Below are positions 22,681-35,292 of a DNA stretch of 64,000 bases, piece by piece (the first letter of the stretch is position 1; each line of letters opens with the position of its first letter). The notes beneath the pieces were generated by a model, which was given only the letters and a program-made list of their open reading frames with translations, was not told where the DNA came from and did no database searches. Made by a program: the position numbers and the translations under genes. Source of the stretch: Portulaca oleracea (taxonomy: Eukaryota > Streptophyta > Magnoliopsida > Caryophyllales > Portulacaceae); NCBI GenBank assembly GCA_029582165.1, contig CM055884.1, positions 13,582,537 to 13,646,536 of the forward strand, in the 5' to 3' direction.

Positions 22681-24285
22681 TGATGAGGGCATATAGTGAC
22701 TAAATATTGGGAGCATTTTGATAGTGAAATTTGGGGAATAATGTACTTAATTGATCTTTTATGTCTTTATTTCACTATCTTAACTGAGCTCTGTGTGTTT
22801 TGTTCAATTTGTGCAGATTAATGATATGAACTCCAAAGCTCACATCCATTACTTGATTCATCACTGAAAGAGCTTTCCGACGATATATTATAAGCTCAAT
22901 TCTGAGTTGAGATGAAGGAGTTATGAGTAAGTTAGCAGAAAGTGTGCGAAAACTGATATATGTCCACTCTTTTGTTCACCATTCTTTCCACAAATATGCT
23001 ATGACTTTGATGCATATGCCAATGAAAACTAGACTTCTAGAGCTTTCCGAAAAGTCAAGAAACAAGTCAATTGGACGTCGGACAAAGGAGATATGGCCGA
23101 AACAAGACGACCCTGAAAATTCCCAAAACAACACGACTCGTGTTGATTTCAACACAGTCCGTGTTGGCTTCCAGAGAGTTCAATTTCTCCAGAAACCATC
23201 AACATGACCCGTGTTGGGTTCAACACGGTCTGTGTTGGTCCTTTTTATGATGATTTTGTCGTTTCAACTTCTCTTAATGGCTATATAATTCCAAGATTCG
23301 GCTGTTTTTGAGGATGATCCATCTTCATCCACCACCATCAATTCCTTCCATACCATCCACCTCCATCTCTACCATCATCCAAAAATCCATCCACGTTCAT
23401 CCATAGTTGAAGATTGAGAGTTTATTAGAGTTTGAAGATCGATTCTCAAGAAATCCATTGAAGTGGAGGAGCAAAAGTCCCCACCGATTACCATTCAAGT
23501 GAGAAACGATTTCCATCTCGGTTTACTTCTTTTTCTTTTCAATTTCATGCTTTCTAGAGTAGATTTTGTTATGTTTTGTGTTTTGAACATGAGTAGTGAG
23601 TAGTTTCTTTTAGTTTGGGGGATAATCCCTTTCAAGTTTCTCTTATGGATTGAGTATTGTTGGATTGAACAAGTTTGTTTATCTAGTTTGAATGCATTTT
23701 ATTTATCCTTTGAATATGTATGTCATTGCTTTTGCTTGATCACCATTAGCATGGAATTAGATTGTTGAATGAAGTACCGAACGGAGAAATTCGATAATCG
23801 GAGCCCTTAGGATTAAACTGGTGTATGAAGTGAACTAGACATAGAAGACTTTGTAATTAGGGGTCTTTTGATAATTTGATCTTTAACTTAGATAAAATTG
23901 ACACAATAAAGAGTCCAAGTGATCAATTTTACTAAGCAATCTGTTTCATTGCCAAAAGCTCGCTACGGAAGAATTTATGCGATTATCGACCCTAAAATGT
24001 ACCAAATTAGTGACATACATGTTCAATTCACTTATTTGATTCATAGAGTTACTTAGGTTTTATCCCCTGAACGTTTTTTATATTGATTAATCCAGAAAAG
24101 TTTGTGTGAATATTTGTTTTATTTGACCTTTTTAGTGATTAGAAATAGGATTAGTTATTCTCAATCTAAAACCCGACCGATTTAGCAATCACCTAGGAGA
24201 CTAGTTTGGTGCGTAGCTAGTAAAGTCCCTGTGGGATCGACCTTGATACTTGCTACACGTACACCCGTGCACTTGCGGCGTATCA
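22681..24285 (+). repeat. E2 3' LTR
   Basis: 1605 bp with GTATCA end, seven bases shorter than its partner. Its inverted-repeat array is at 23129-23239 and its TATA-like box at 23282-23289. Confidence 0.93.
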
Positions 24286-24290
24286 CACAT

Positions 24291-25176
24291 CAAAACGCAA
24301 TTTAATGAACATCCCCAAACAAACAAACTACAACCACATGAGGTTTCCAATATAAATATTAAATTTTTTTTATTAAAATATGGTCCTCCAAACCATGTCA
24401 TCTGCTTTTAATCGTGTGACACACGTAACTGTAACATCATTTATGAAGAACAAATGTAAATACAACTTGTAACCAATATTATAATTCCACCAGAATGTCT
24501 GAAATTAGAAATACGAACCCATATTAATTCCAAACTTTTCACCCTATATCAAATGACAAACATAAACTACCTTCCATTGACATTGTCTACTTTATATATA
24601 CTTACATATGAAGTATATGAAGGTATGACTCACTCATCACATATCGTACTCGTGTTACATACTGGATAAACATCCCATTTTTGCCAGTACTTCAAAGAAT
24701 ACAAGCGACATATAAATATGTGGCTTTTCAACATACAATAATATGATTTTTAGTCATGTCACCTATTACTACTATCCTGGGTTTGTAATTTGTGCAACCG
24801 TTCTACTATTATTATAAAAAAAAAACATCGTTCAACAAAACACAACGCAGATAATATTAACCATTGCCAACTCTTGAACAGGCATAAAAATAAATATTTA
24901 ACTATGACATACTTATATCATTAATTTGAAACACCCATTTTCGTTTCTAAATATATAATTATACCACAACATCAAACTACCAACAACACATTCCCATAGT
25001 CTGCAATATATCCACTTACAGAGTTATGCTAACATGCGGAAATTTTGTCTGCGAATATTATACCGGTGGGTAACTTACAAAATTTGAAGATACTTAGGAG
25101 ATGTACATAAGGTGTTTCACTATAGAACACCAATGGGTGTGATTATTAAACCAAGTCTAAAACATAAGCAGAACTA
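24291..25176. other. Host copy A intergenic or intron DNA
   Basis: AT-rich, aligns in patches with copy B 56,330-57,130. No gene is seen. Confidence 0.5.
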
Positions 25177-25716
25177 TTAAAGGAATTTCATGAATTCACC
25201 CACCAATATGATGTCCAGCACAGCGCACATGATTTTCTTAATAGATTCATTACAATAAAAACACTCCAGTATCCCTTTCACTTTGTTCCTCCTTCCCTCG
25301 GTCATGTCGATTTGAGCCTTCTTCGTCAATACAAACGCCCTTAGCTTCCGCATCTCAATTTCCAATGCCTTGTGTGTTAATCTATCACTTGGAGATGACG
25401 CTTTATCAAGTCACTTAAAGTATCCACAAGCATCCTACTTTATAATACCATACTTTTTAATTAGTAAAGACATCGACCATGTTAAATTAAAACATTTCAT
25501 TACCCAAGTTTCTTCATATTATACTTACATTTTAAATTAAACATAATGTTAACCAAACCATTAATTCTCTAACCATTATTCAGTTCACAAAATCAATTCC
25601 TTTGGGCATACTGCCATATGTAAACAATCACTTTTCTTGATGATAATATCTGCCTCCATTCCACATGGGCATTCATTTTCAACAACTAGTAATTCTAATC
25701 CTTTCAATTCATCCAT
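25177..25716 (-). pseudogene. Host copy A GRF-type zinc-finger gene
   Basis: Minus strand. Exon 1 starts at ATG 25716 (MDELKGLELL) and reaches ECPCG, the first Cys pair of a GRF-type finger. The final exon, 25177-25434, holds DACGYFK, then a charged helix (IEMRKLRAFVLTKKAQID) and a hydrophobic C-terminus ending KFL. The Trp of the finger's CGYFKW is replaced by TGA at 25411-25413. Plant GRF zinc-finger proteins are short and often end with a coiled coil plus a membrane-like helix, as here. The middle exon is not resolved. Confidence 0.65.
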
Positions 25717-27045
25717 GACTAAAACCTTACTTAAAAAATTGATCTGAACTACTTGCTGTAACTCCTCAAATGAAGTGTTTTAAACTTGACAAGTTATCCA
25801 TACAACCCCACTAAAGTACAATGGAGATATTAATGACAATTCTAGAATAAAGCCTACACATCTAGGGTCTATTGTTACTTCTTTTATTAATTTTTTTTTA
25901 TTTTTTATATTTTTTTGGCGAGAATGCATCACCTTTTTCCCGCCCTTAGTCCTTCACAAAATGCAGATAATTAGTTTCACTTTTCCTTGGTAAGCATAAT
26001 CTTTGTCCTAGGATTTACTAATTGTTTACGTTGACTAGCAACTACGAACACAATATGTACTTTCCTCATACAAAAAACATTCAATAAAATATTATTGTTA
26101 ATATTTTACAAATTACAATTTAAACATTATTCACGCCATTTATGTCACTACTTCAACTTTCATCTTTAATTTTAGTTAATAAAACCATGATCAACATAGT
26201 TTTATAACCATGCATAACAATAAATAAAACATAACATCTCATTCAAAACTACATATATCAATTTCCGAACAATCACAGGTAACACCGCCTGAAATGATCA
26301 TAATTTTCATGGTTTTCTTCATAATATTATTCGTAACTACTGTCCATATACATTGTACCCGAAAATACTTAGTTGATACAAGGCCACAACCGTAAAATAA
26401 AATAATATTTGGAATTCAAATTGATAGGGTAGATGTGACGTAAAACCCATGTTTTCAACCAACAGAACCATGGATTATATGCCATAAATCTATGGTCAGC
26501 TCTTTTGTTGACCAATACATTGTGTCCCCCTCATTACATTGTGTCATCCTTGTGACTAACTACTATAACAATACCGTTCAAGGTTAATAACTCCCAATGA
26601 CCATAATAGCCACATATGTATTATACATTGACACCTATAAATAAAGTGGCCAACAACCTATGAAAACTATGACAAACCCAATGGTCGCTCTAATGTGAAA
26701 CATGTTTCGACGTTTATGAAATCGTTAACAGAGCTGTCGACCTACGCATACAACTGCCTTCCAATAAATTTGCCTGTTACAGTACCCAAATATAAGTTGA
26801 AATAAGAGTAGAAAAACGTTGAGTGGGTAAACGAGGATCGTTCTGACCCTAAAAGTAACCAAATGATGACCAAATTGAACATGTGAACCATTGTTTAACA
26901 TACAAAGTAGTCCACCTAAAACAACACAAAACCCAAACCATCAAACAAATGACAACAAAACTGTGTACAATGCATCTTGATTGCCATTCAAGCATATTAA
27001 TCACCAATGTCAATCATTGAAGACCATCAAAGTGTTATCCCAAAG
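25717..27045. other. Host copy A upstream DNA
   Basis: AT-rich; aligns with copy B to about 26,275. It contains the empty site (AGATATTAATG near 25,830) of the MITE present in copy B. No gene is seen. Confidence 0.5.
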
Positions 27046-27594
27046 TCACTCACAAAATGAAACAAAAGTTTCAACTTGTGAAAATTCATCAATTTCAGAA
27101 TCAGGATGCTCATACGTCAAGCCAAATTCGTGATTCACAGGGTGGTCTGGTCCCCAACTGTCAACACTGTCAACCATTCGTGTCTAAAATTCGTTGGAAG
27201 CTATTGAAAAACCACCACCAAAATATATAAGTTGGACCTCATCCTCGACCAAATATGCTCTAATAGATATTTCATCAGTGACCTTGTTCTGCGCAGACGA
27301 TGGAAAAGACAATGACTGATCATCAACCTTAACATGCATGCTGATCTCGGAACGAAACAACATGGGTGTGTCTTTACTCAAATCTAGAGACCCATCAGCT
27401 AACTGTAAATGACGGCAACTAGGGCTTCCCTTACACGTAGCAAACTCATCCTTCAAACTCGAGAGTTGATGTTTAAGTTTTTTATTTTCCATGTTAACGA
27501 GGAGGAGCTCGTGTCTTAGAGCATATATCTTGTTCGACGTCTTGACCTCACGTCGGCAAGCCTGTCGTAGTAATTCATTGACGGATACCTTACC
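27046..27594 (-). pseudogene. Coiled-coil exon fragment of unknown gene
   Basis: Open on the minus strand from an acceptor-like TGCACAG at 27594 to TGA at 27046-27048, with one TAG at 27184-27186. The N-terminal part is a charged helix (ELLRQACRREVKTSNK, ENKKLKHQLSSLKDEF). The C-terminal part is acidic (HPDSEIDEF). No family is recognised. It lies upstream of the copy A GRF gene on the same strand and may be an exon of a related gene. I do not see its partner in copy B. Confidence 0.4.
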
Positions 27595-28316
27595 CTGTGC
27601 ATAGATAACGTGTTACTGTTTAACTCCATGTACATAATAAATAAATCAAATAATTGACAACAAATACACAGTGTTACAATAGGCCGCTCCACCTTGCTAA
27701 ATCGTTAATGTATACAAATGTACACAACTACCTAAAAAATTTACAGAGACTGTTATGTAATTCACTAATACGATGCTACTATGTTCAATAGTATCAAATT
27801 TCATATTATCTACGAACTTCATCAGGATAATATTGCTTTACGTGAATGAAATCAGAAGAATCCGTACATACCTACCACCATGTTTCAGCCTGAGCATTAC
27901 TCTATCATTTACTTTACTACAAACTGAACACTAAACAACGACAAACAATCGAATATGTGTGTGGTGTTAGGACAAGACAATGTCCACCATAAAAACATTA
28001 AACATATTAAACCTTAATTGCTACCTTTGAACTGAAAAGCAACTGCGCCCGTGTAACATGGTCGAGAATCAGTACAAAATGAAACACAGATTTTTATGTT
28101 TTTCCGATGGAAAATACAGCAGACTAGTGGTTCTGTGTAACTAGAAGTAGTTTTGTATTCGGGACATCAGTGTCAGGGTTTTGCTTACCATTATAAGGCC
28201 CTGCACTTGTACCAATTTATAGCACACCGTTGATTATTATTAGACCCAGACCTCAAGTGTACGTAGCCATTGAAACAATAAAAATTTTCCTAGATGAAAC
28301 AAATGCTATGCCAATG
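27595..28316. other. Spacer between host copies A and B
   Basis: AT-rich. Nothing coding is supported. It separates the upstream exon fragment of copy A from the 3' end of copy B. Confidence 0.5.
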
Positions 28317-28609
28317 TTAAGTCGTTACCTCAGCCACATCTACATGCTGGAGCCATTCAGGCGATTTAACGAACTCAGATGCAAATGTCTTTTCCTTATC
28401 TTCCTTTATGGGTTTCAGCAGTAAAATTATCTGCAGTAAGTACTGACGTTCCATTACCACATTAACAATGCACACAAAGTTTCGCTGCATATTAGATGTT
28501 AATCACAAACATACGTGTCTCTCATCAATTTCTTGAAACATCCCCGCAATTGTCCTCCCTCGAGGGATAATCTTATTCCCCCCACCTATCCATCCTAGGG
28601 ATAGCAGAA
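28317..28609 (-). pseudogene. Host copy B, DUF1985/PMD-like gene, 3' exons
   Basis: The final exon, 28317-28430, is 38 codons after CTGCAG and ends EVTT plus TAA, the same length as in copy A. The previous exon, 28515-28609, joins 53723-53761 once E4 and one TSD are removed. That exon is 139 nt against 138 in copy A because a C run at about 28,579 has six instead of five bases, a frameshift. E4 inserted in the exon itself. Confidence 0.7.
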
Positions 28610-29519
28610 GGAGGTGTAACACCCCCAGGATATTAATCACCAGATTAAGCTAGTTACTTACTTAACCTAATGATTAGTGCAGCAGAAATTCACCCGAGGG
28701 TATTACCGCCGTCCATTTAAACCGGACAAGGCTAACTACAACCCAACACAAAACCAAAGCACAAGATTTACTTAAACCATACACCACCACAACCATAGTT
28801 TAAAGTTAAACAAGCCCTCGAGGCAAACACAACATAACCCATAAATGATACAAGCCAAAAATCAAAACAATTCTTCTCTTGTGCCTCAAGAGAGTTCCCC
28901 AAATCACCTTTGACTTCTTAGGTAGCTCTAAGGTTTCGTCCGTCTGGGGCTTTACCTTTTCCTTTAGCCAAGTTTCCTAAAATGAAAACAAAAAAAAACT
29001 TCAAAGAGTGAGTTATACTCAAGACGTATACCCCTATACTGAAGAATAGTTTTGAAAATTAATTACTTACTTCAGCACGGTTCCAAACATTTGACAACAA
29101 GGTAAAAGAATGGAAAAAAATAAACAATAAGTAGACTATACTTATATAACAAAGCCAAACTTAACCTGTTCATGAAAACCGAACCTTAACTGAGACCATA
29201 ACTATAAGTCCCTTACTTTAACATAACGTAAACAAAGTGTGAAAAAGAAATCTAAAACATATAACTTGACATAAATTACACATGGAGTTATAACGTAAAG
29301 TCGATCTGGATTTATTAAGGCAACACTTGAAAACTTGGTATGAAACTCTTAGAACTTCCCTTCAACTTAAAAGATGTAGAAACTTAAGTTAATTAAACAC
29401 TTGGTTGTCTTAATAGTTACAAGAAGGTCCCCCTACTTGCGATCATTGGCTAAGCCTCCGTATGCGCATACCTGGACCGATCGGGAGATCTGAATGATGG
29501 ATATTATCCTATACTGGCC

Positions 29520-29665
29520 AGATTTCCATGGGGTGCACTTAAGGAACCACTTTTTCCTGGTGTGTACTAAGACACGGGTATCATGGGGTGCACTAAGGCA
29601 CAGTTAACATGGTGTGCATTCAGGCACTTTTTTCCTAGTGTGCACTAAGGCACGATTAATCTGGA
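29520..29665. repeat. Degenerate short tandem repeat in E4
   Basis: About five imperfect units with TGGTGTGCACTAAGGCAC as consensus, spaced 25-30 bases apart. Confidence 0.7.
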
Positions 29666-30169
29666 CGGGGCCTTTATTTAATTGAGAAAACTTGAAACCT
29701 TATGAATTAACCAGATTAACTTAATCCTAATATTCTTTCTTCTGAATCAAAGTTTGAACTAAAAAGAGAGGTGCTCATGAAAAACCTTTAAAACCATAAA
29801 CAATTAAAACGTTGTCCTAAGGAATGTATAATAAAACTTCCGATAGCATAAATTATTTAACGAAACTTTTGGTACTTAAACTCAATAGAACAATCGTGCA
29901 TATTCTTTTCAACCTTAACATAAGATTTTTGCATATCAACATGAATGATAAAGTAACCATGAAGTATGTGAAATAAGATAACTAAACCGTAATAATATAT
30001 TTAAAATATACAGGTCATATACATACCTGCCGATTTCAAAATCACACACACTGGACTGGCAGGGACTTGAACAATTTGAGCGCAACGATCTCTTGAGATG
30101 ACTTAAAAATAAAATAAGAATCATGAGTTAGGATCTAACTTAGGTGGAAGTATTGAAGGGTAATTTAAT

Positions 30170-30529
30170 CAAAAAATTACTTAAAGGTACCCTAACTTTT
30201 GAAGAAACAATTTTTTGGTACCCTAACTTTTCAAAACTAATTTTGGGGTACCCTAACTTTTAGGATTAGAAATTACTAGGTGAATTTCCGGCGAAACTCC
30301 GATTGATTCAAATCATTTTTGTCCACGAAAACAAAGAGCATTTTCATCCACAAAAACACTTAATCAATTTCCCGCCTAAAACTCACCGTTGAATTCAAAT
30401 AATTGGTCGAAAATTCACCTAATTATTTCTAATTTTAAAAGTTAGGGTACACCAAAATTAGTTTTTAAAAGTTGGGGTACCATAAAAATATTTCACCAAA
30501 AGTTAGGGTACCCCTAAGTAACTTTTTGG
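30170..30529. mobile_element. Mutator-type MITE, copy 1
   Basis: 360 bp with CAAAAA(A/G)TTACTTA-type terminal inverted repeats and GGTACCCTAACTTTT repeated three times in each arm. The flanking 9-mers TAATTTAAT (30161-30169) and TAACTTAAT (30530-30538) are a 9-bp target duplication with one change. It is the same length as copy 2 at 57772-58131. No ORF is present. Confidence 0.9.
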
Positions 30530-31077
30530 TAACTTAATGCAATTCTAAGATGAGTTGATAATGAACTTGTTTCCTAAGGTATACTCGAAAGGCCATAACT
30601 CCTCCTACAAGTATTGTATCGATGAGCATGAGGATATTCTGTACAGCTAAGCTCATGGACTACAACTTCCTAGTTGAGCATAGCGGTCAAAACTGTGGTT
30701 ATGAAGGCCAAAAATCACCATCTTAGTAAGCTTCCCAGAAAATACCATTACCAACATCAATTACTCGGAGAGTCATAACTCAGGTTATACTCATCGGGTT
30801 GGGGTGTGTAAGCTATCTATGGAAAGCTAGAAGAGCAATTTAAAACTTTCATGTTGATCATAATTTGATTTTGGAGAGGATTCGCGTGGCCTAGGGTCTA
30901 TAAGAATCATATGGATGATGGTAATCCACCTATAGAACTCATAAACACTGCAAACCAATTTTTTGGGTTTTTGGATTAATGGATATAAACATGAAATTAA
31001 AATATATGGATAATTTTAAAGAGAGAAATTTCACCAAATTGAACTAAGATGTTCAATCTCTAGCACAAGGACCTTCC

Positions 31078-32899
31078 TGTAGGGCCCGCGACCCGAGGGC
31101 ACGGTCCCCCACAGAGTGTCAATCGACATAGGGTTGCTTATTTTCCTTGGGTGCATTATCAATATTTTTTACATGCACAAAATAAATATTTTCAATCGTC
31201 ATTTCATGTAGTTCATGCTTAAATATGCTTAATCCTCGATCTCAAAATTACAATGGACGATATTCGTTAGGAAATGGACCGGAACCTCTAGACCACAAAA
31301 TCCTGGCGGATTTCTTAGGTCAATCAAGGTTCAAGCCCATCCCAAACGAGAATATTGGTCACATGGGGTTGAAATAACGCACCAAACACGCATACAGGCC
31401 GGAAATCCGCGAGGATTTTCGACTAGTATGTTGGGCCAGTCCATTATTCACACCCTGCGTCCATTTTGCAACTAAAAATAGGAATCTGGCTCGACCCACT
31501 ACCAGAAATCCGCGAGGATTTCTGAGCGGTGCGCCAAGTTGACTCGATATTCATGTCACAGGCCACTGAAAACTTTAAGATAAGGGTCAATCATACAAAG
31601 CCATTAACATGCATGAAATGAAATGGAGTTGCCAGTTAGTTTTTATAAAATAAAAAAAAAACTAACAAAACAAAAGGAAAACTCCATGATCTTCGAACCA
31701 AAGCCGAGATCGGGGGTAAAATAGTCGATGTAAAGGGGATGCCTTTACATCACCCGCCATGGTGGCCTTTACTAAGTCGGGTTTCTAAAAAACTAAAATG
31801 CAAAGGTTGTCACACTAAATTAAAAAAAAACATGCGAATCAAAGCAATACAGAAATATAAACATCCGAGCGGAAATAAAAAAAGTAAAAAAAGTTACAGC
31901 GGGCGGGGTGTTAGATCTACATGGTTACAAATTTGATAAAACCCAAAAAGAAAGGGAGAAAAGAAAAAAAAAAGTGATTACCGACCCCCCAACGATCCGC
32001 GAGGAATTAAGCAGTAATTGAGCTCCTAAAGGTTGCCCGACCTCTCTCAAAATCCGCGAGAACTTCAGTACAATCCGACCCTTTCACCACTGTTGTTAAC
32101 ACTTGTATTCAGACCGAACTGTAGTTACTCCCACACAAGATCCGCGAGGATCTCACTCAAGAGCAAGGTATATGTTTCGCTCCTTTTTTTTGTTGTTGAT
32201 GATACTCTAAGGAGCACCTATACCAGACTTCTTCCTCCCTGCAAAATCCAAGAGACCTCCCCTTTTATAACATGAATTTTCGGCAGTTTTTTCCTTACAG
32301 CATTTCCTCCTCATTCCAGGAAATCTGCGAGATACTCCATAGTGGGCATAGTGGGGAAGAGCAGTTCCTTTGACCAAGGCCAACTGTCACCTGACTAGAG
32401 ACAAAAAAATCCCGCCAATTTTATCCGGATTAAAACTGAAATCCGCCAGAATTTCCCATTCGCGAGATACTATCTAAGCCCAAAATGTTTAAATCCGCGA
32501 GAATCTGACTGGGCCAAATATGCAAAATCCGCTAGAATCCGACTGGGCCAAATATGCAAAATCCGCGAGAATTCCATCTGACTGGACCAAAAATGCAAAA
32601 TCCGCGAGAAAATTTATCTGAGCCAGAAAATGCAAAATCCGCGAGAGCTTCCTGGGCCAAAATTTTGAGATTTTATACTGGACTGCAAAATCTGCAAAAA
32701 TCTTGTCCGAGCCCAAAAATGCAAAATCTGCGAGACTTTTATTTAGGCCAAAAAAATGCAAAATCCGCGAGAATTTATCTAGGCCAGAAATGCAAAATCC
32801 GCGAGAGCTTCCTGTCTGGGCCAAAAATGAAATCCGAGAATCATCTTTTGAAATTTGGAGATACTATCTTGAAGTAAACTCAATTTTTCCGTGTCTCTG
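31078..32899 (-). repeat. E3 3' LTR
   Basis: Starts TGTAGGGC. The right end reads GTGTCTCTG where the partner has GTGTCTACA, so the terminal bases have mutated. It is 59 bp shorter than the other LTR, mainly from fewer AAATCCGCGAG-containing units. Confidence 0.9.
32261..32270 (-). promoter_or_regulatory. Putative TATA box of E3 LTR
   Basis: The minus strand reads TTATAAAAGG, about 170 bases downstream of the densest repeat array. It is conserved in the other LTR at 50660-50669. Confidence 0.55.
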
Positions 32900-35292
32900 A
32901 TTAGCCCCACTTTGTGAGCTGAGTAGTAAGGCGAATGTCAAAGTAAACATCTTTGAAAATGTTGATAGTTAATCGGAGGCAGTCCGCTACTAGCTTGATT
33001 GTTGGATATTGTCCATGCTAAATTATCCAATGGTAGCTTGAATAACAGAAATTTGACCGGAGGTAGTCCGATACTGACTTGGTTGCTGGATATCGTCCAG
33101 GCTTGATTATTCAAGGGTAGCTTGAATACTAAAAATTATCCGGAGTTAGTCCGCTGCTAGCTTAGCTGCTGGATATTGCCCAGGCTTGATACGGTTTTTC
33201 ACCTGAGAATAAACAAGCTTATGAGCATATAATCTATAAAAATAAATAAAACATAAAATAAAATAAAAATAAAAATAAAATAAATAAAAAAGAAAAATAA
33301 AGATAAAAATAATAAAAAAAATGATGTGAATAAAAATAAAGATAATGGTAGTAATAATGAAAAATAAAAGGTAAGAGTACTCCCCTTTCTTCTTCAACCA
33401 CATTTGTATTTCAAGCCTCAACTTGCATCTTCAACCTAAAGTTCTCACATTTTCCTTTCTTCACCATTTTGAGCTTCAAGCTCCTTATTTGCGTTCAACT
33501 TCAAATCTGCATTTTAGCTTGGAAAATCCGCGAGGCCTCCATTGTCGAATAGGGAGTAAGTTTCTCATCTTCATTTTGAGGAGCTCCATTTCTTTAAGAC
33601 CTCAGCAGATCCGTGAGAAGCTCCTGAAGACCGAGCTTGAGCTACGAAAATTTGACAGATTTTTGAGTGAAATTGCAGTCAAGTCTTCGAGTGCAGATCC
33701 GCGAGAAACCCACAAGACACGAGAAACACCATTCAGTGCTTCAAATCTGCGAGACTCTCTGACAAATTTCTTGTTCATTTTCTTGTTCATGCTGTTGAAA
33801 TCCGCGAGAGGCCAAAGCCCAGCTCGAGCCATTTTCTTGTTCATGCAGTTGAACTCCATTTTTCTAAAAAAGATGTGACAAATCCGCGAGAAACCCAATA
33901 AAGTCGAGCTGTCTCAAGCTGAGTTGAACTGAGCTAACAGATCCACACAAAACCGAGGTATGTCTCTGAAAATTTTGGTAACTTCCTCTTGCAAATCCGC
34001 GAGGTTGTGGTGGCCAATTGTAGAAATTTGGCTAACTTGACTAATTTCAGTTAAATCCGCGAGCTTCTCCATTGGGTGTGCATTAAAGTGGAACAAACTC
34101 TGTCTGACACTTGTTAGGTGAAATCCGCGTTGAGCTTCTTGAGATTGTGTTCAAAACCGGGTATGTTTTTCGTCCAGTCAAACTTTGAGCTTAAAATTTT
34201 AACTTCGCTAAAATTTCGAGTATATGCTTGCTAAACTTAGACAAATCCGCGAGGATTCTTTTGCCAGATGTTCACCAAAACTTCCAGAAAATTTGATAAA
34301 TTGGCGCGGCTTCACTGTGAAATCTGAAATCCGCGAGGAATCCAGTTGCAAATCAGTAAATTCCTCAACTCATCTTCGAATTGTTGCTTTTAATTTGAGC
34401 TAGTTTGAAATCCGCGAGAAACTGGCTTGAAATTAAGCTGAAAAAAAGTACTGAGTTGTGCTGCAATTTGTGTACCGATTTGAAAAAACTTTTGTAACCA
34501 AAGCCAAAATCCGCGAGGTACTCAATTCTTGGGGTTATTAAAAAAAACTGTGTGGGGATTTTTTCTTTGTTTAGAGAACGATGAGTGTCAGGATATAAAT
34601 CCTCACGGATTTCAATTATTCCCGGGCACATAAGCCAAAATTTCCTTTGGATAAAGTCAAATTATAAAATCTTCCAACAAAATATACTATGTGTGAGGTG
34701 ATAAATCCGCAAGAATCTAACAGAACCTGTGCACATGTCTTATATATATTTTTTTAATTCTGAACATGCTATCAAGTCTTGAACCTAAATCCAGCAGGAT
34801 TAAGTTTTGGACGTATTATGTTTCAGAAAAGTTCATAACGTTGACCTTTCATGTTCATTTTGTGGCTGGAATCCGCGAGGAGCCCAGTTGCATTTAAACA
34901 TTTTTTTATATATTTTTTTTTATTAAACCTGTTTTGAACTGTACCAGAAAAAGAAAAAAAAACTTGGGTAAGAAACCAAATCCGCGAGGATTTTATTGGC
35001 TCGGCCCGACTTTTTTTTTTACTATATTTCTAAAATATCAAGCAAGTCAGAAATTGGATCTGCGAGGATATGCTTTGAAATCCATGACCTTTTTGATATT
35101 TAAATCATTCAATAAAAAAAACATAATCATGTCTATAAGGCCACTTGAAAATGTGGGCTAATGGACTGAACCACCTTATTTTTTCAAGCTTTGCTTGAGC
35201 ATTTGAGAGGTCTATGCCCAAGTTGAGCCATTACTTTGTTTGGAACCTTCAAGTTTATTCATAGTTTGTAATCTTACTTACAGTATTCCATT
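32900..35292. other. E3 noncoding region between LTR and antisense gene
   Basis: Contains an 84-base minisatellite at 32974-33192, an A-rich low-complexity tract near 33,235-33,370 and many AAATCCGCGAG motifs. A PPT-like purine stretch (minus strand AAAGTGGGGC) abuts the LTR at about 32,904-32,914. No ORF is supported. Confidence 0.6.
32974..33192. repeat. 84-base minisatellite in E3
   Basis: Units start at 32974, 33058 and 33141 with CGGAG(G/T)(C/T)AGTCCG, and share GCTGGATAT and GTAGCTTGAATA. The third unit is partial. Confidence 0.85.

Larger units (their letters stand above)
17778..24285 (+). mobile_element. E2: gag-only non-autonomous LTR retrotransposon
   Basis: 6508 bp, plus orientation. 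LTRs at 17778-19389 (1612 bp) and 22681-24285 (1605 bp) have TGATGAGG...GTATCA ends. The TSD is CACAC (17773-17777) against CACAT (24286-24290), and copy B near 56,320 shows the empty site. The PBS TGGCGCCGTTGCCGG matches tRNA-Asp. The internal region encodes only a gag-like protein with a zinc knuckle and a downstream ORF; no protease, reverse transcriptase or integrase is present. This fits the TR-GAG class of plant elements mobilised in trans. The LTRs look more diverged than those of E1. Confidence 0.9.
31404..35075. repeat. Dispersed AAATCC-GCGA-GGATTT inverted repeats, left cluster
   Basis: About 35 copies across the LTR and the adjoining noncoding region. Full copies have inverted half-sites AAATCC and GGATTT around GCGA (for example at 31404, 31503, 34243, 34977). 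Many have a shortened right half (GAGAA). Single-base variants (TCTGCGAG, TCCGCCAG) are frequent. Spacing is irregular, 30-200 bases, and flanking sequence differs between copies, except for a tandem stretch at 32490-32840 where GGCCAAAAATGCA also repeats. Confidence 0.9.

Noticed and set aside
32554..32877. Frames on either strand repeating QNPRE or ADFAFL
   Set aside because: They simply translate the tandem AAATCCGCGAG units of the E3 LTR. The same happens at 50,890-51,500.
33146..33421. Ile/Phe-rich minus-strand frame
   Set aside because: Product of an A-rich low-complexity tract in E3 noncoding DNA.
31404..35075. Regularly recurring short repeats resembling a CRISPR array
   Set aside because: The genome is a plant, spacing is irregular, copies are degenerate and there are no cas genes. 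The repeats also occur in both LTRs.
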